Assembly: GCF_030064675.1 (NCBI RefSeq)
Contig: NZ_CP116413.1
Location: forward strand, 3,504,001-3,568,000
Direction: 5' to 3'
Length of the DNA: 64,000 bases
From: Crossiella sp. CA-258035
GTDB lineage: Bacteria; Actinomycetota; Actinomycetes; Mycobacteriales; Pseudonocardiaceae
Both the position numbers and the translations under genes were made by a program. The notes below the pieces were generated by a model. That model was not told where the DNA came from, ran no database searches, and saw only the letters and a list, made by a program, of their open reading frames with translations. Every line of letters starts with the position of its first letter. The stretch's first letter is position 1. Shown in pieces: positions 17,476-25,370 of the stretch.

Positions 17476-17937
17476 TCAGACCGGCACGACGAGGTGTGGT
17501 GTCCCCCTTTCGGCGGCGTAGTTCAGCGTGTACCAGGTACCGCTGGCCGGGTGGTTCCTGCGCGGGAACCCGACGACCAGGCTGCTGCGGTCAACCATCC
17601 AGCGGTTCCTGGCGTGGTAGGCGTCCGTGCCGAGCGTCGCCGCTCTGAGTTCGACGACCTCGGTGAGCCGGTCTCGGCTCTGCCACCTGGCCACGACTTG
17701 GCGGGCGTCGGTGGGCTGGTCGACGAGGCGGCAGGGTACTGCGACGGTCAGGGCTGCGCCGGTGTGCTGCGCCAGCCAGTCCAGCGCGAGTGTGTCGACA
17801 CCAGTGGCCCCGCCCAGGTAGAAGTGGCTGCCTGGAACCGCGAACGGGCCCAGGTACGCCTCGAAGCGGCGGCCGAGTTCGGCGACGGGCAAGTCCGCGA
17901 CGGCGCGGGGACCGGTGATGGTCACGAACTGGATCAT
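17476..17937 (-). CDS. SLOG/DprA-like nucleotide-binding protein
   Basis: 153 residues from ATG 17937; ATG 17964 is an alternative and neither has a strong ribosome-binding site. It opens with a strand FVTITGPR, then HFYLGGATGVDTLALDWLAQ, the glycine-rich loop typical of the SLOG (DprA/LOG/YspA) Rossmann-like fold, and ends with ARNRWMVDRSSLVVGFP, the second family signature. SLOG proteins bind nucleotides or their derivatives, and some act as sensors in antiphage systems; others are cytokinin phosphoribohydrolases. No nuclease or TIR domain is fused to it, and its neighbours are regulators, so no specific role is assigned. Confidence 0.7.
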   Translation of the reverse strand: MIQFVTITGPRAVADLPVAELGRRFEAYLGPFAVPGSHFYLGGATGVDTLALDWLAQHTGAALTVAVPCRLVDQPTDARQVVARWQSRDRLTEVVELRAATLGTDAYHARNRWMVDRSSLVVGFPRRNHPASGTWYTLNYAAERGTPHLVVPV

Positions 17938-18198
17938 GCTCGACAGTCTGCCCGCGGATGTCATCGAATGTCATCTGTCGCCAGCCCGTGCGGCGAGTTT
18001 CCATGGACGAAGCCGGTCACGGTGTTGCGCACGTCCTCCCTGATGGTGCCGCCGCGGCCGGCGCGATAGCAGTCGGCGACGACCGGGACGGCCACGATGA
18101 TGAGAACTTGCCCAAAGTCAAGCCACCGTGCGACGAATCGGGTGCCATGAAGACGCGCACCCTTGGCCTGATCGAGTCAACTAACACCTGCGGCGAGC

Positions 18199-18211
18199 GT
18201 CCACTGTGGAC
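18199..18211. repeat. 13-bp palindrome GTCCACTGTGGAC
   Basis: Perfect copy in the intergenic stretch upstream of the small Cys-rich gene at 18266. It could be an operator, but the motif also occurs inside genes. Confidence 0.8.
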
Positions 18212-18265
18212 GATTCGTCGCGCGTGCGGCCGGCTGTCGATCGGGCAGTGTCCAGGGTGTCAGTG

Positions 18266-18505
18266 ATGAACTACTTGCCAGGTGGGCATTTCGCAGTGTG
18301 TGACCACTGCCAGAACACCGGAAAGCGGAGTTTGCTCGGGCGCCACGCTTCCGGGCTCACCACGTTCGACCGTTCGGTGTGCCCGGACGAATCCTGCCCG
18401 CACCGTGAGCGGTACCTGCGGCAGCTCGCGTACCTGAAGACGGCCGGGCTGGTGTGCCCAGCGTCAGGGCCTGCCGAGAAGTGCGACAACCGGAAGGTGA
18501 GCTGA
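18266..18505 (+). CDS. Small Cys-rich hypothetical protein
   Basis: 79 residues with CDHC near residue 12 and CPDESC near residue 38, plus a later CPASGPAEKC. This could be a zinc-ribbon-like protein. No strong ribosome-binding site is visible. It precedes the DUF5753-type XRE gene by 46 bases. Small Cys-rich proteins of this kind occur beside XRE/DUF397 genes in actinomycetes, but no family is recognised here. Confidence 0.45.
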   Translation: MNYLPGGHFAVCDHCQNTGKRSLLGRHASGLTTFDRSVCPDESCPHRERYLRQLAYLKTAGLVCPASGPAEKCDNRKVS

Positions 18506-18551
18506 CCATGATCACCGGTCTGCGTCTGCTGGCAGGGATCTCGCGGCCGGA

Positions 18552-19436
18552 GTGCCCGTGACGAGTCCGCTCAACTCCGCTCCGCTACTGGACCTGTGCG
18601 CGGCGCTGCGCACGTTGCGCGAGGACCGGGAGCTGACCTTGCGCGATGTCGCCGAGGCGACCGGGTTCTCGATCACCAAGGTGCAGCGGATGGAGACCGG
18701 CCGCCGAGGGCTGAATCCCCAGGACGTGGCTGCGCTACTGACGCTCTACGAGGTGTCGGCGGTTCAGCGTTACCGTCTGCTCGCGGTGCTCGCCGAGGTT
18801 AGACAACCCGGCTGGTGGACGGCCCCCAACGTCCGGATTCCTGCGGACTGGCGGCAGGCGATCGCGTTGGAGCACGAGGCCGCCGCTATCCGGGACTACG
18901 ACCACGGCGTCATCCCGCCGCTGCTGCAGACCGGCGGGTACGCCGGCGCGCTGCTCCGTCCGCTGCATCCCGAACTTGACGAGAACGCGGTGTCGCACCT
19001 GGTTTCCGCCAGGGTGATCCACCAGACGATCATCACTGGTGCCGCGGCGCCGAGTGTGCACTGCCTGATCGAGGAGAGTGCGCTGCTCAGGCCGGTCGGT
19101 GGGCCGGATGTGTTCGCTCAGCAGTTGCGGGCGCTGATCGACATCCGCTGGCGGCCCAATGTGGTGGTCCGGGTGGTGCCGCTGGATGCCGGTGCTCATC
19201 CGGGGTTGCGGGGTTCGTTCACCCTGCTGGAGTTCGGCCGCGTGCCGCCGATGGTGCGGGTGGCTGGTGGGTCGAGGTTCGTCCGGGACAAGCCGGTGGT
19301 GCGGCAGGCGTGTTCGGACTGGGCTGCGGTTGAGCAGGTCGCGTTGTCGTCGGAGGAGACGGCCGCCCTCTTGGCGAGTCGGTTGACGGCGGTGCAGGCT
19401 GAGGTGGGGAGGGTGGATCTGAGCCTCGTGCTGTAG
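18552..19436 (+). CDS. XRE regulator with DUF5753 C-terminal domain
   Basis: 294 residues from GTG 18552. The N-terminal helix-turn-helix is LREDRELTLRDVAEATGFS with a recognition helix ITKVQRMETGRRG. The C-terminal part has IRDYDHGVIPPLLQTGGYA, then a conserved RWRPNVVVRVVPLDAGAHPG, both typical of DUF5753. Such proteins are common regulators in Streptomyces and Pseudonocardiaceae and often pair with a small DUF397 partner, which is absent here. The VapBC-like pair follows at 86 bases but shares no clear operator with it. Confidence 0.85.
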   Translation: MPVTSPLNSAPLLDLCAALRTLREDRELTLRDVAEATGFSITKVQRMETGRRGLNPQDVAALLTLYEVSAVQRYRLLAVLAEVRQPGWWTAPNVRIPADWRQAIALEHEAAAIRDYDHGVIPPLLQTGGYAGALLRPLHPELDENAVSHLVSARVIHQTIITGAAAPSVHCLIEESALLRPVGGPDVFAQQLRALIDIRWRPNVVVRVVPLDAGAHPGLRGSFTLLEFGRVPPMVRVAGGSRFVRDKPVVRQACSDWAAVEQVALSSEETAALLASRLTAVQAEVGRVDLSLVL

Positions 19437-19489
19437 ACGGCGGGGCAGGACTGGATCCTGATACTTCCCGTTGCTCAACATCCCATCTA

Positions 19490-19502
19490 GTCTGTCTAGA
19501 CA
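19490..19502 (+). promoter_or_regulatory. Candidate antitoxin operator palindrome
   Basis: CTGTCTAGACAGA contains the 12-bp perfect palindrome CTGTCTAGACAG, twenty bases before the antitoxin ATG. This is the usual place for autoregulation of a toxin-antitoxin operon. Confidence 0.55.
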
Positions 19503-19521
19503 GAGACGGGTGGTGGTTGAC

Positions 19522-19782
19522 ATGGCGGGGCATTGGCAGCTGCAGGACGCGAAGCAGCGCTTCAGCGAGTTGATCAGGTTGGTAAAGGCGGAGGGGCCGC
19601 AGATCGTGACCCGGAGTGGAGAGGAGGTCGCCGTGGTCATCGACATCGCCGAGTACCGGCGGCTGCGCGGGGACGGCCGCGACTTCAAGGACTTCCTGCG
19701 TTCGGCGCCCGAGCTGGACGCGTTGGAGATCACCCGGTCGGCGGCGCCGGCCAGGGTTGTCGATCTGGGAGATGACGGTTGA
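19522..19782 (+). CDS. Phd/YefM-family antitoxin
   Basis: 86 residues from ATG 19522. AKQRFSELIRLVKAEGPQIVTRSGEEV and AVVIDIAEYRRL match the Phd/YefM antitoxin N-terminal domain (shown here as AKQRFSELI…PQIVTRSG…VVIDIAEYRRL). In this family the N-terminus binds operator DNA and the C-terminal tail wraps the toxin. A CTGTCTAGACAGA palindrome at 19490-19502, just upstream, is a good operator candidate. The gene overlaps the toxin gene by four bases. Confidence 0.8.
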   Translation: MAGHWQLQDAKQRFSELIRLVKAEGPQIVTRSGEEVAVVIDIAEYRRLRGDGRDFKDFLRSAPELDALEITRSAAPARVVDLGDDG

Positions 19783-20195
19783 GTTTCCTTCTCGACACCA
19801 ACATCGTGTCGGAGATCCGCAAGAAGAACCCGAACCGCGGGGTCGCCGAGTGGTTCGACTCGGTCTCGGCCAGCGAGCTGTTCGTGAGCGTGCTGGTGGT
19901 GGGGGAGATCCGGCAGGGCATCGAGCGGCTGGCGCGGCGCGACTCGGCGCAGGCGGCGGTGTTCGAGCAGTGGCTGGGCCGGTTGCTGGAGGTCTACGGC
20001 GACCGGATCGTGCCGGTGACCGCGGAGGTGGCCGAGGCCTGGGGTCGGCTCAACGTGCCGGATCCGGTGCCGGTGGTCGACGGGTTGATGGCGGCGACCG
20101 CGCTGGTGCGTGGGTGGACGCTGGTCACCCGCAACCGCGCCGACGTCGCCGCCACGGGCGTCCGGCTGTTGGACCCGTTCACCGGTGCGGTGTGA
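19779..20195 (+). CDS. PIN-domain toxin (VapC-like)
   Basis: 138 residues from a TTG start at 19779 that overlaps the antitoxin stop. PIN-domain residues are present: LLDTNIVSEIRK (first Asp), VVGEIRQGIERL (Glu), VVDGLMAATALVRG (third Asp), and LVTRNRADVAATGV at the end (Asn/Asp). These predict a Mg-dependent ribonuclease. Together with the Phd-type antitoxin it is a complete type II toxin-antitoxin pair; VapC toxins paired with Phd-type antitoxins are well known. Confidence 0.85.
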   Translation: MSFLLDTNIVSEIRKKNPNRGVAEWFDSVSASELFVSVLVVGEIRQGIERLARRDSAQAAVFEQWLGRLLEVYGDRIVPVTAEVAEAWGRLNVPDPVPVVDGLMAATALVRGWTLVTRNRADVAATGVRLLDPFTGAV

Positions 20196-20245
20196 CCTGA
20201 CCGGCGGGGGCCACGGTCGGCGGTGGCTGACCGACTCGGAATGGC

Positions 20246-20728
20246 GTGACCTTCGCTGAGCAGCGGGTGCGGGAACGAGCTGTCGGCTGGCATGTCGGAT
20301 CGCTGGGAACGGTGATCCGCGCCAGTGCGCCGGACCCCTTGGAGAAGCTGGCCGTGACGGGCCTGCTGCTGCTCGCCGACCACACGTTCGCCACGGAGAG
20401 CAGCCTGCGCGGCAAGCGGCGGTTGCACGAGGCGGCACGGCGGTGTGGTGCCGGGCCGTCACAACGCCCACGGTCAACCGCCTGTGGACCGCTTGGTCTC
20501 GCCTGGCAGGAAAGTCCTCCGGGGGAGCTGATCGCCTTGCGTGCCAGTGAATCGCCAAGGCTGACCGGCGTGCTGCTGCGTCACCTGGACGCCGTGCACG
20601 CCGAGCTCTTCCCGTACGCGGCGTTGCGCTGGAACCAGCGGTGCTGGGACGGGCTCGCGTGGCACTGGGCGCGCGCCGGGCCGATGGGGGCCGCGGCGGT
20701 GTTGAGGTTCGCCCGGGACTGCTGGTGA
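20246..20728 (+). CDS. Hypothetical protein, 160 aa
   Basis: A GTG or ATG start in this frame gives about 160 residues with several Trp near the C-terminus (RWNQRCWDGLAWHWARAG). No domain, signal peptide or membrane segment is recognised. It sits between the VapBC-like pair and a terminator hairpin, facing the clamp-like gene. Function unknown. Confidence 0.4.
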   Translation: MTFAEQRVRERAVGWHVGSLGTVIRASAPDPLEKLAVTGLLLLADHTFATESSLRGKRRLHEAARRCGAGPSQRPRSTACGPLGLAWQESPPGELIALRASESPRLTGVLLRHLDAVHAELFPYAALRWNQRCWDGLAWHWARAGPMGAAAVLRFARDCW

Positions 20729-20753
20729 CCGCGGCGAACCGGGAGCGGGGTGT

Positions 20754-20788
20754 GGCCGGGTCCGCGTTGCTGGTGCGCGGACCCGGCC
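20754..20788. terminator. Bidirectional hairpin between convergent genes
   Basis: A 13-bp perfect stem (GGCCGGGTCCGCG / CGCGGACCCGGCC) with a 9-base loop, between the plus-strand gene ending at 20728 and the minus-strand clamp-like gene ending at 20799. Confidence 0.75.
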
Positions 20789-20798
20789 AAGATGTGCG

Positions 20799-22145
20799 TC
20801 ACAGGCTGTGAATCGGGCCGTTCGGGTCGTAGTCAGGCAGGCGCATCGGACCCTGCCACATGCCCGCCAGCACGGTGCGGATGTCGCTGGCCTGGAACTC
20901 CTCGATCGGCTGCCCGTGCAAGGTCGCCGGGGTGATGCCGAGCAGGTCCGCCTTCTTCGGCTGAGGTTCCAGATGCAGCCGGATCCGGCCCTGGCCACGA
21001 AAAACCGACAGCGCGGCGGCCAGGCGCTTGTGGTCGAGCACGATCCGGCGGTTCAGCGGCGCGGACATCTGCGCCGGGTATTCGCCGGAGTAGACCTCAG
21101 CGGCCGGGCCCTCGGCGGCGGCCTCGACCGTCACGTGCGCCTGCAGCAGTTGCTTGCCGTGGCGGTGGTAGAAGTCCAGCACCGCGCGGGGGCGGCGCAG
21201 CGCGCCGGTGGACTCGCGGCAGATCTGGCTGATCAGCCCGTGCTCGCCGTCGACCTCGACGCTGACGGTGGTGTCGCTGGCCAGGCAGGTGCGCAGGTAG
21301 TGGATGGTTTTGGTGGTGCCCTCGTCGGTGACCTCGGTCAGCGGGAGCACGAACTCATACGGGTAGGCGCGCAGCAGGAGGCATTGCCGGGCAACGGAGT
21401 TCGACAGCATCGTGCGGATCTCCATGGCCCCTGAGGTGGCGGTGACGACCTTGCCGATGCGGGCCACGGCCCGGCCGAGCAGGACGCCGAGGGATTCGTT
21501 GACCTGCCCGGCGGCCTCAGGTGGCTCATCGAGGGGGAAGTCCACCGCGGTGGCCTCGTAGTCGCTGATCCAGGCCTCCAGTCGCATCTGGGTGTCCTCC
21601 AGGGTGAGCCACACCGTGCGGGGCCGGTTGCTGACGAGCTCGTCGTGCTGGCGTACCTGCCCGGCGAGGTTGGTCACCAGTTCCGGGGTCAGCGCGACAG
21701 TGAAGACGGGGTCGCCGGGGGCCGGGATGACGGTGCGCAGCGCGTTGTCCTCGGTGACGGTCAACGCCGCGGCCCGGCGAACCCTGATCGTGCGGCCACT
21801 GGCCGAGGAGAACACCACCTTGGCGTAGCCGGCCCCGGGGTCGGCGGTCATCTCCACCTCCGCGGCCTTCTCCGGGCGTTTGGTGAGCAGGTCGGCCAGC
21901 GGCAGCGTGGCGATCCAGGCCTGCCCCGGCTCCAGCACCTCGGCGCCCACCGCGACCTGGGCGAGCAAGTACGGTTCCCGTTCGGCGGCCCGCAGGATGA
22001 GCCGGTTGTCGTCGGCGGCGACGCAGACGAAACCACCACGCGCCGGGCATTGCGGTTCCGGGATGGTGCGTCCGGCCATCATCTCCATGTCCCCGATGCA
22101 ACTGGCCAGCTGGATCGCTTGCACCGAGGTCAGCCTCACCTTCAT
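20799..22145 (-). CDS. Divergent DNA polymerase sliding-clamp-like protein (DnaN-like)
   Basis: 448 residues from ATG 22145. The N-terminal 120 residues follow a DnaN pattern: NRLILRAAEREPYLLAQVAV resembles the clamp strand-turn 'L-x-L-x-A-x-D-x-E'. VLEPGQAWIATLPLADLLTK matches the 'PG…vPa+…L…lp' helix, and ending TIRVRRAAALTV the 'i+SG+S+f' strand. The length (bacterial beta clamps are about 370-400) is compatible, but identity is clearly low and the C-terminal third is unusual. Given the polymerase, primase, SSB and RecT genes in the same region, an element-encoded processivity factor is reasonable. I infer this by eye; a profile search could refute it. Confidence 0.5.
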   Translation of the reverse strand: MKVRLTSVQAIQLASCIGDMEMMAGRTIPEPQCPARGGFVCVAADDNRLILRAAEREPYLLAQVAVGAEVLEPGQAWIATLPLADLLTKRPEKAAEVEMTADPGAGYAKVVFSSASGRTIRVRRAAALTVTEDNALRTVIPAPGDPVFTVALTPELVTNLAGQVRQHDELVSNRPRTVWLTLEDTQMRLEAWISDYEATAVDFPLDEPPEAAGQVNESLGVLLGRAVARIGKVVTATSGAMEIRTMLSNSVARQCLLLRAYPYEFVLPLTEVTDEGTTKTIHYLRTCLASDTTVSVEVDGEHGLISQICRESTGALRRPRAVLDFYHRHGKQLLQAHVTVEAAAEGPAAEVYSGEYPAQMSAPLNRRIVLDHKRLAAALSVFRGQGRIRLHLEPQPKKADLLGITPATLHGQPIEEFQASDIRTVLAGMWQGPMRLPDYDPNGPIHSL

Positions 22146-22377
22146 CGGTCTCTCCTTGGCGGTCGAGCCGCCCGGCGCCCGCCCGAGGCCGACGCGCGTG
22201 GCGGCGAACTTCGAGCGGACTGACGTGCACTGCCTGGCGACGCCGATGACGTCGCCGAGCCGTTCAAGTAACGCCGCACGTGCCCCGCGGGGGGAGCTGG
22301 CTGCGCTGTGCGGTGGAACAGGATGACGCGCGGACCGTCCCTCACCGTGAGGGCGCGGCCATGCCGGAAGGGAATCC

Positions 22378-22929
22378 GTGACAGTTCAAGACGTGTACCT
22401 GTTGACCTTGCACGAGCCCTACGAGTCCCCGGAACACCCGGTGTCGATCAACGCCACGATCGTGCAAGCCCAGACGTTGCTGCACCCGAGGGTGCCGCAG
22501 CCCGACGGCGGCCGGATGTACCGGTGCCTGACCGAGTTCCCCGGCCGTACACCCGGCTGTGTCGTGCCGCTGTCCACGCTGACCTTCGAACTCGACGGCG
22601 GGCGGTTGTGGCCGCAGGTCGGCGACTGGGAGCGGGTCGTCGACGCGGTGGTGCGCCTCGCCCGGCACCGCGGCTGCGACGCGATGCGACTGGGCCTGCC
22701 GCGAATCGCGGCGGTCCTCGTCGGTGGCGGCCCGACTACCGTGCACCAGTTGCAGCACCCGAACGGATCCTGCTTCCAGATCGGACCGGTCGAGCGGCAG
22801 CAGCACCTGGAGGAGCTGGCCGGGCACGTTCGCCGCTTCGCCGCGGAGCGCCCCTTCTGGCCGGGAATCAACCTCGTGCCCCCGCCGAGCGAACCGCGCT
22901 TGATGCCCTACCAGCCCTACAGCGGGTAG
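22378..22929 (+). CDS. Hypothetical protein, 183 aa
   Basis: Starts at GTG 22378 behind GGAAGGGA. The first half alternates short strands (DVYLLTLHEPYES, VPLSTLTFELDGG) and the second half is mixed helix/strand, with RRFAAERPFWPGIN near the C-terminus. No motif I can name. It is divergent from the clamp-like gene, so the 230-base gap carries promoters for both. Function unknown. Confidence 0.55.
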   Translation: MTVQDVYLLTLHEPYESPEHPVSINATIVQAQTLLHPRVPQPDGGRMYRCLTEFPGRTPGCVVPLSTLTFELDGGRLWPQVGDWERVVDAVVRLARHRGCDAMRLGLPRIAAVLVGGGPTTVHQLQHPNGSCFQIGPVERQQHLEELAGHVRRFAAERPFWPGINLVPPPSEPRLMPYQPYSG

Positions 22930-23158
22930 CCGGCCAGGAGAATCGCAGCCGCAGTTGCCCGTCGAACCGTGCCGCGGTCCGATGACCCGCCACCGTGCCC
23001 GTCAGCAGCAGGTCTTGGCACAATCGGCCAGAGGTGCATGCGGCGTTGGCCGCCGAACCGGGGATCGCTACGGCGCCCAGCTCACGCTGCGCCCATTCTT
23101 GGCCGCGCTGGCCTCAACCACACGGCCACCCCGGTGCCGCGACGTTATCTCCCAGGCC

Positions 23159-23638
23159 ATGCCTGCCGCACGCGGAGTCGAGCACTGGGTGCGCGCCGAG
23201 TTGGTGCGCGCCCGGTGCGACTTCGGCCTGACCCAGACGGCCTTGGCGCGGCGTAGCGGGCTCAGCCGCTGCACCATCCGCCTGGCCGAACAGACGGCGG
23301 CGGGGTGGCAGCCGACCCTCGGCACCGTGGCGGCCCTGATCCGCGCACTAGAACTGCCGGAACCGGTAGCCAGTGCCCTGATCGCCGGTGCCCGCCCGGC
23401 GCAGGGCCAGCTCGCGCGGACTCGGCGTGCGGCCGGAAGAACCCAGACCGAGCTGGCCGCCGCGCTGGGGATCGCGCAGAGCACCTACCACCGGTACGAG
23501 ACCGGACAGCGTCCGATGCCGCCGTGGGTGCGGGAGGCGTTGGCCGAGTTGCTCAGGGTGGACCTGAAGGGGGGAGCGGACCGGGGTCGCCCGCAGTGCA
23601 CAGTCCGGAAACCAGGCGTACTGGGGAAGGAGTGCTGA
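23159..23638 (+). CDS. Double helix-turn-helix (XRE-like) protein
   Basis: 159 residues from ATG 23159; an upstream-extended frame to 22955 has no ribosome-binding site and atypical composition. It contains two XRE-type helix-turn-helices in series. The first is RCDFGLTQTALARRSGLSR…RLAEQTAAG and the second is RRAAGRTQTELAAALGIAQ with STYHRYETGQRPMP. Tandem repeats let one polypeptide bind a symmetric operator. Its stop overlaps the WhiB start (TGATG), so it probably controls the WhiB-YqaJ-RecT-SSB operon that follows. Confidence 0.75.
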   Translation: MPAARGVEHWVRAELVRARCDFGLTQTALARRSGLSRCTIRLAEQTAAGWQPTLGTVAALIRALELPEPVASALIAGARPAQGQLARTRRAAGRTQTELAAALGIAQSTYHRYETGQRPMPPWVREALAELLRVDLKGGADRGRPQCTVRKPGVLGKEC

Positions 23639-23958
23639 TGATGGGCAGGGGGTCGCGGCGGCCGCCGCGGTCGGATGCGCATGTGTGGGTGGCCAGCCTG
23701 CTGCTGGGCGCGTGGGTTGCTCGCGCCGCTTGCGGCTCCGACCACCGCCCGCTGGATCTAGATCCTGAGGACTGGCAACAGGATGGCCACGACCGCCGGG
23801 CGCAACTGGCTCGCAAGGTGTGCCGGAGTTGTCCGGTTCGCGTGGCCTGTCTGAGCCATGCCATGACCGCGGGGGAGCGGGCCGGCATCTGGGGTGGGCT
23901 GGATCCGGAACAGCGCAAGCGAGCCCGTGCCCGTCGTCGCCGTCCTCGACGGCCCTGA
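23638..23958 (+). CDS. WhiB-family Fe-S transcriptional regulator
   Basis: 106 residues, with GGGAAGGAG before tandem ATGs at 23638/23641. The four-Cys cluster ligands are visible: AACGSD near residue 32 and CRSCPVRVAC near residues 63-72, followed by the signature GIWGGL and an Arg-rich tail (RKRARARRRRPRRP) that contacts DNA. WhiB proteins exist only in actinobacteria and their phages; some phage versions interfere with host WhiB regulation. Its place at the head of a RecT/SSB operon suggests an element-borne type. Confidence 0.85.
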   Translation: MMGRGSRRPPRSDAHVWVASLLLGAWVARAACGSDHRPLDLDPEDWQQDGHDRRAQLARKVCRSCPVRVACLSHAMTAGERAGIWGGLDPEQRKRARARRRRPRRP

Positions 23959-23992
23959 ACCGTCCCAGCCATCCTCGAGCGAAGGAGCACGC

Positions 23993-24427
23993 ATGTCGTT
24001 GATCAAGCCACGTCGCGCACTGCTCATCGACCTGGACAACATCACCTACCAGGACGGCAGCCGGGTGAGTGCTGCCTGCCTGCGGGGCCGCTTGGAAGCC
24101 GTGCTCGCCCGCACTGGTCCGGTCGATCACGTGCTGGCTGCGGGGCCGCCGTCCACAGTGGCGCGGTACCTGGCCGAGCTGGTCGAACTGCGGGTCCCGG
24201 TGGTGACGTCGACGTCGCGGTCGCGCAAGGCCGACACCGTGCTGATCGAGCGGGCCGAGCACCTGATCAGCACCGGCTACACCGAGATCGTGCTGGCCAG
24301 CGCCTGCGGCCGCTTCAGTGTCCTCTGTGGACGAGCTGGGGTGTCGGTGACGATCGTGTGCGTCGCCGCTGACGCCGTTGCCCGGGAACTGCGCGCGGGC
24401 GCCACCGAGGTCCTCGCCGTGTGCTGA
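23993..24427 (+). CDS. NYN/PIN-like domain protein
   Basis: 144 residues from ATG 23993, with GAAGGAG seven bases upstream. RRALLIDLDNITYQDG carries the catalytic-type Asp residues of NYN (PIN-like) RNases. The later KADTVLIERAEHLISTGY and EIVLASACGRFSVLC fit the second acidic strand and the 'S-x-D' loop, although here the loop is SACG rather than SxDGDF. The enzyme, if active, would cut RNA. It is inside the WhiB-to-YqaJ run and does not overlap either neighbour. Confidence 0.65.
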   Translation: MSLIKPRRALLIDLDNITYQDGSRVSAACLRGRLEAVLARTGPVDHVLAAGPPSTVARYLAELVELRVPVVTSTSRSRKADTVLIERAEHLISTGYTEIVLASACGRFSVLCGRAGVSVTIVCVAADAVARELRAGATEVLAVC

Positions 24428-24458
24428 TCCCGGGCTTCCGGAGAAGGGCAGGTGCCGT

Positions 24459-25370
24459 ATGGCTGATCGGCGGCGGACGCCGGTGCTGCTGTTGCGCGTG
24501 GACGCGCCGCGAGCTACCTGGCTCGCGCACCGGCGCGAGGGGATCGGTGGCTCCGACGCGCTCGCCGTGCTCGGGCTGCACGAGTCCGTCAGCGCCTACG
24601 AGGTGTGGGCGGACAAGCTGAACCTGTTGCCAGGGAAGAAGGAAACGATGCCCATGACGATTGGCAAGCTGCTCGAGCCGGTGCTCGCCCGCTACTTCAC
24701 TACCACCACCGGCGTCACCGTCCGGCGCGCCGGGATGTACGCCCACGCCGAGCACCGCTGGATGCGCTACAACCCCGACCGGCTCACCGGTGACGGCGGC
24801 CTCCTGGAGATCAAGACGACCTCGGCGCTGCACGCCGAGGACTGGGCCGAAGGCCGGATCCCCGCGGCGGCAGAGGCCCAGACCCGCCATGGCATGGCGG
24901 TGCTCAATCGCGGCCACGCCTGGATCCTGGCCCTGATCGGCGGTCAGCGGCCGGTGCTACGCCGGATCGACCGGGACCCGGTGCTGGAGGCCAACATGAT
25001 CGCCGTGGAGCGGTCCTTCTGGCACGAGCACGTGCTCGCCCGGTGTCCACCGCACCCGGACGGCTCCCGCTCCTGCACCCGCACGCTCACCGAGCTCTAC
25101 CGCAACGCCGAACCCGGCACGAGCGCGCAACTCGACGAGAACGACCTGAGCGTCCTCGAGGAGCTGGCCAGCCTCAAACGGCGCGCCAAGCACACGCAGA
25201 AGTCCATCACCGAGCTGGAGAACTGGCTCAAACACCGCCTCGGCTACGCCGAGACCGGAACCTTGCGCGGCAAACCCCTCGTGCACTGGCGGCAACACCA
25301 CCGAGCTGGGTACCAGGTGCCCGCCGCGACCTACCGGAAACTGCACATTCTCTGGAAGGAACCGGAATGA
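24459..25370 (+). CDS. YqaJ-family (lambda-exonuclease-like) recombinase nuclease
   Basis: 303 residues from ATG 24459. The N-terminal signature is WLAHRREGIGGSDALAVLG, typical of YqaJ (R-x-x-GIGGSDA). The catalytic PD-(D/E)xK core is visible as RWMRYNPDRLT followed by GGLLEIKTTSAL (E-x-K) and the later RHGMAVLNRGHAWILALIGG. In phages this enzyme resects double-stranded ends to give 3' single strands for the annealing protein. The RecT gene starts inside its stop codon (ATGA), confirming the exonuclease-annealase pair. Confidence 0.9.
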   Translation: MADRRRTPVLLLRVDAPRATWLAHRREGIGGSDALAVLGLHESVSAYEVWADKLNLLPGKKETMPMTIGKLLEPVLARYFTTTTGVTVRRAGMYAHAEHRWMRYNPDRLTGDGGLLEIKTTSALHAEDWAEGRIPAAAEAQTRHGMAVLNRGHAWILALIGGQRPVLRRIDRDPVLEANMIAVERSFWHEHVLARCPPHPDGSRSCTRTLTELYRNAEPGTSAQLDENDLSVLEELASLKRRAKHTQKSITELENWLKHRLGYAETGTLRGKPLVHWRQHHRAGYQVPAATYRKLHILWKEPE

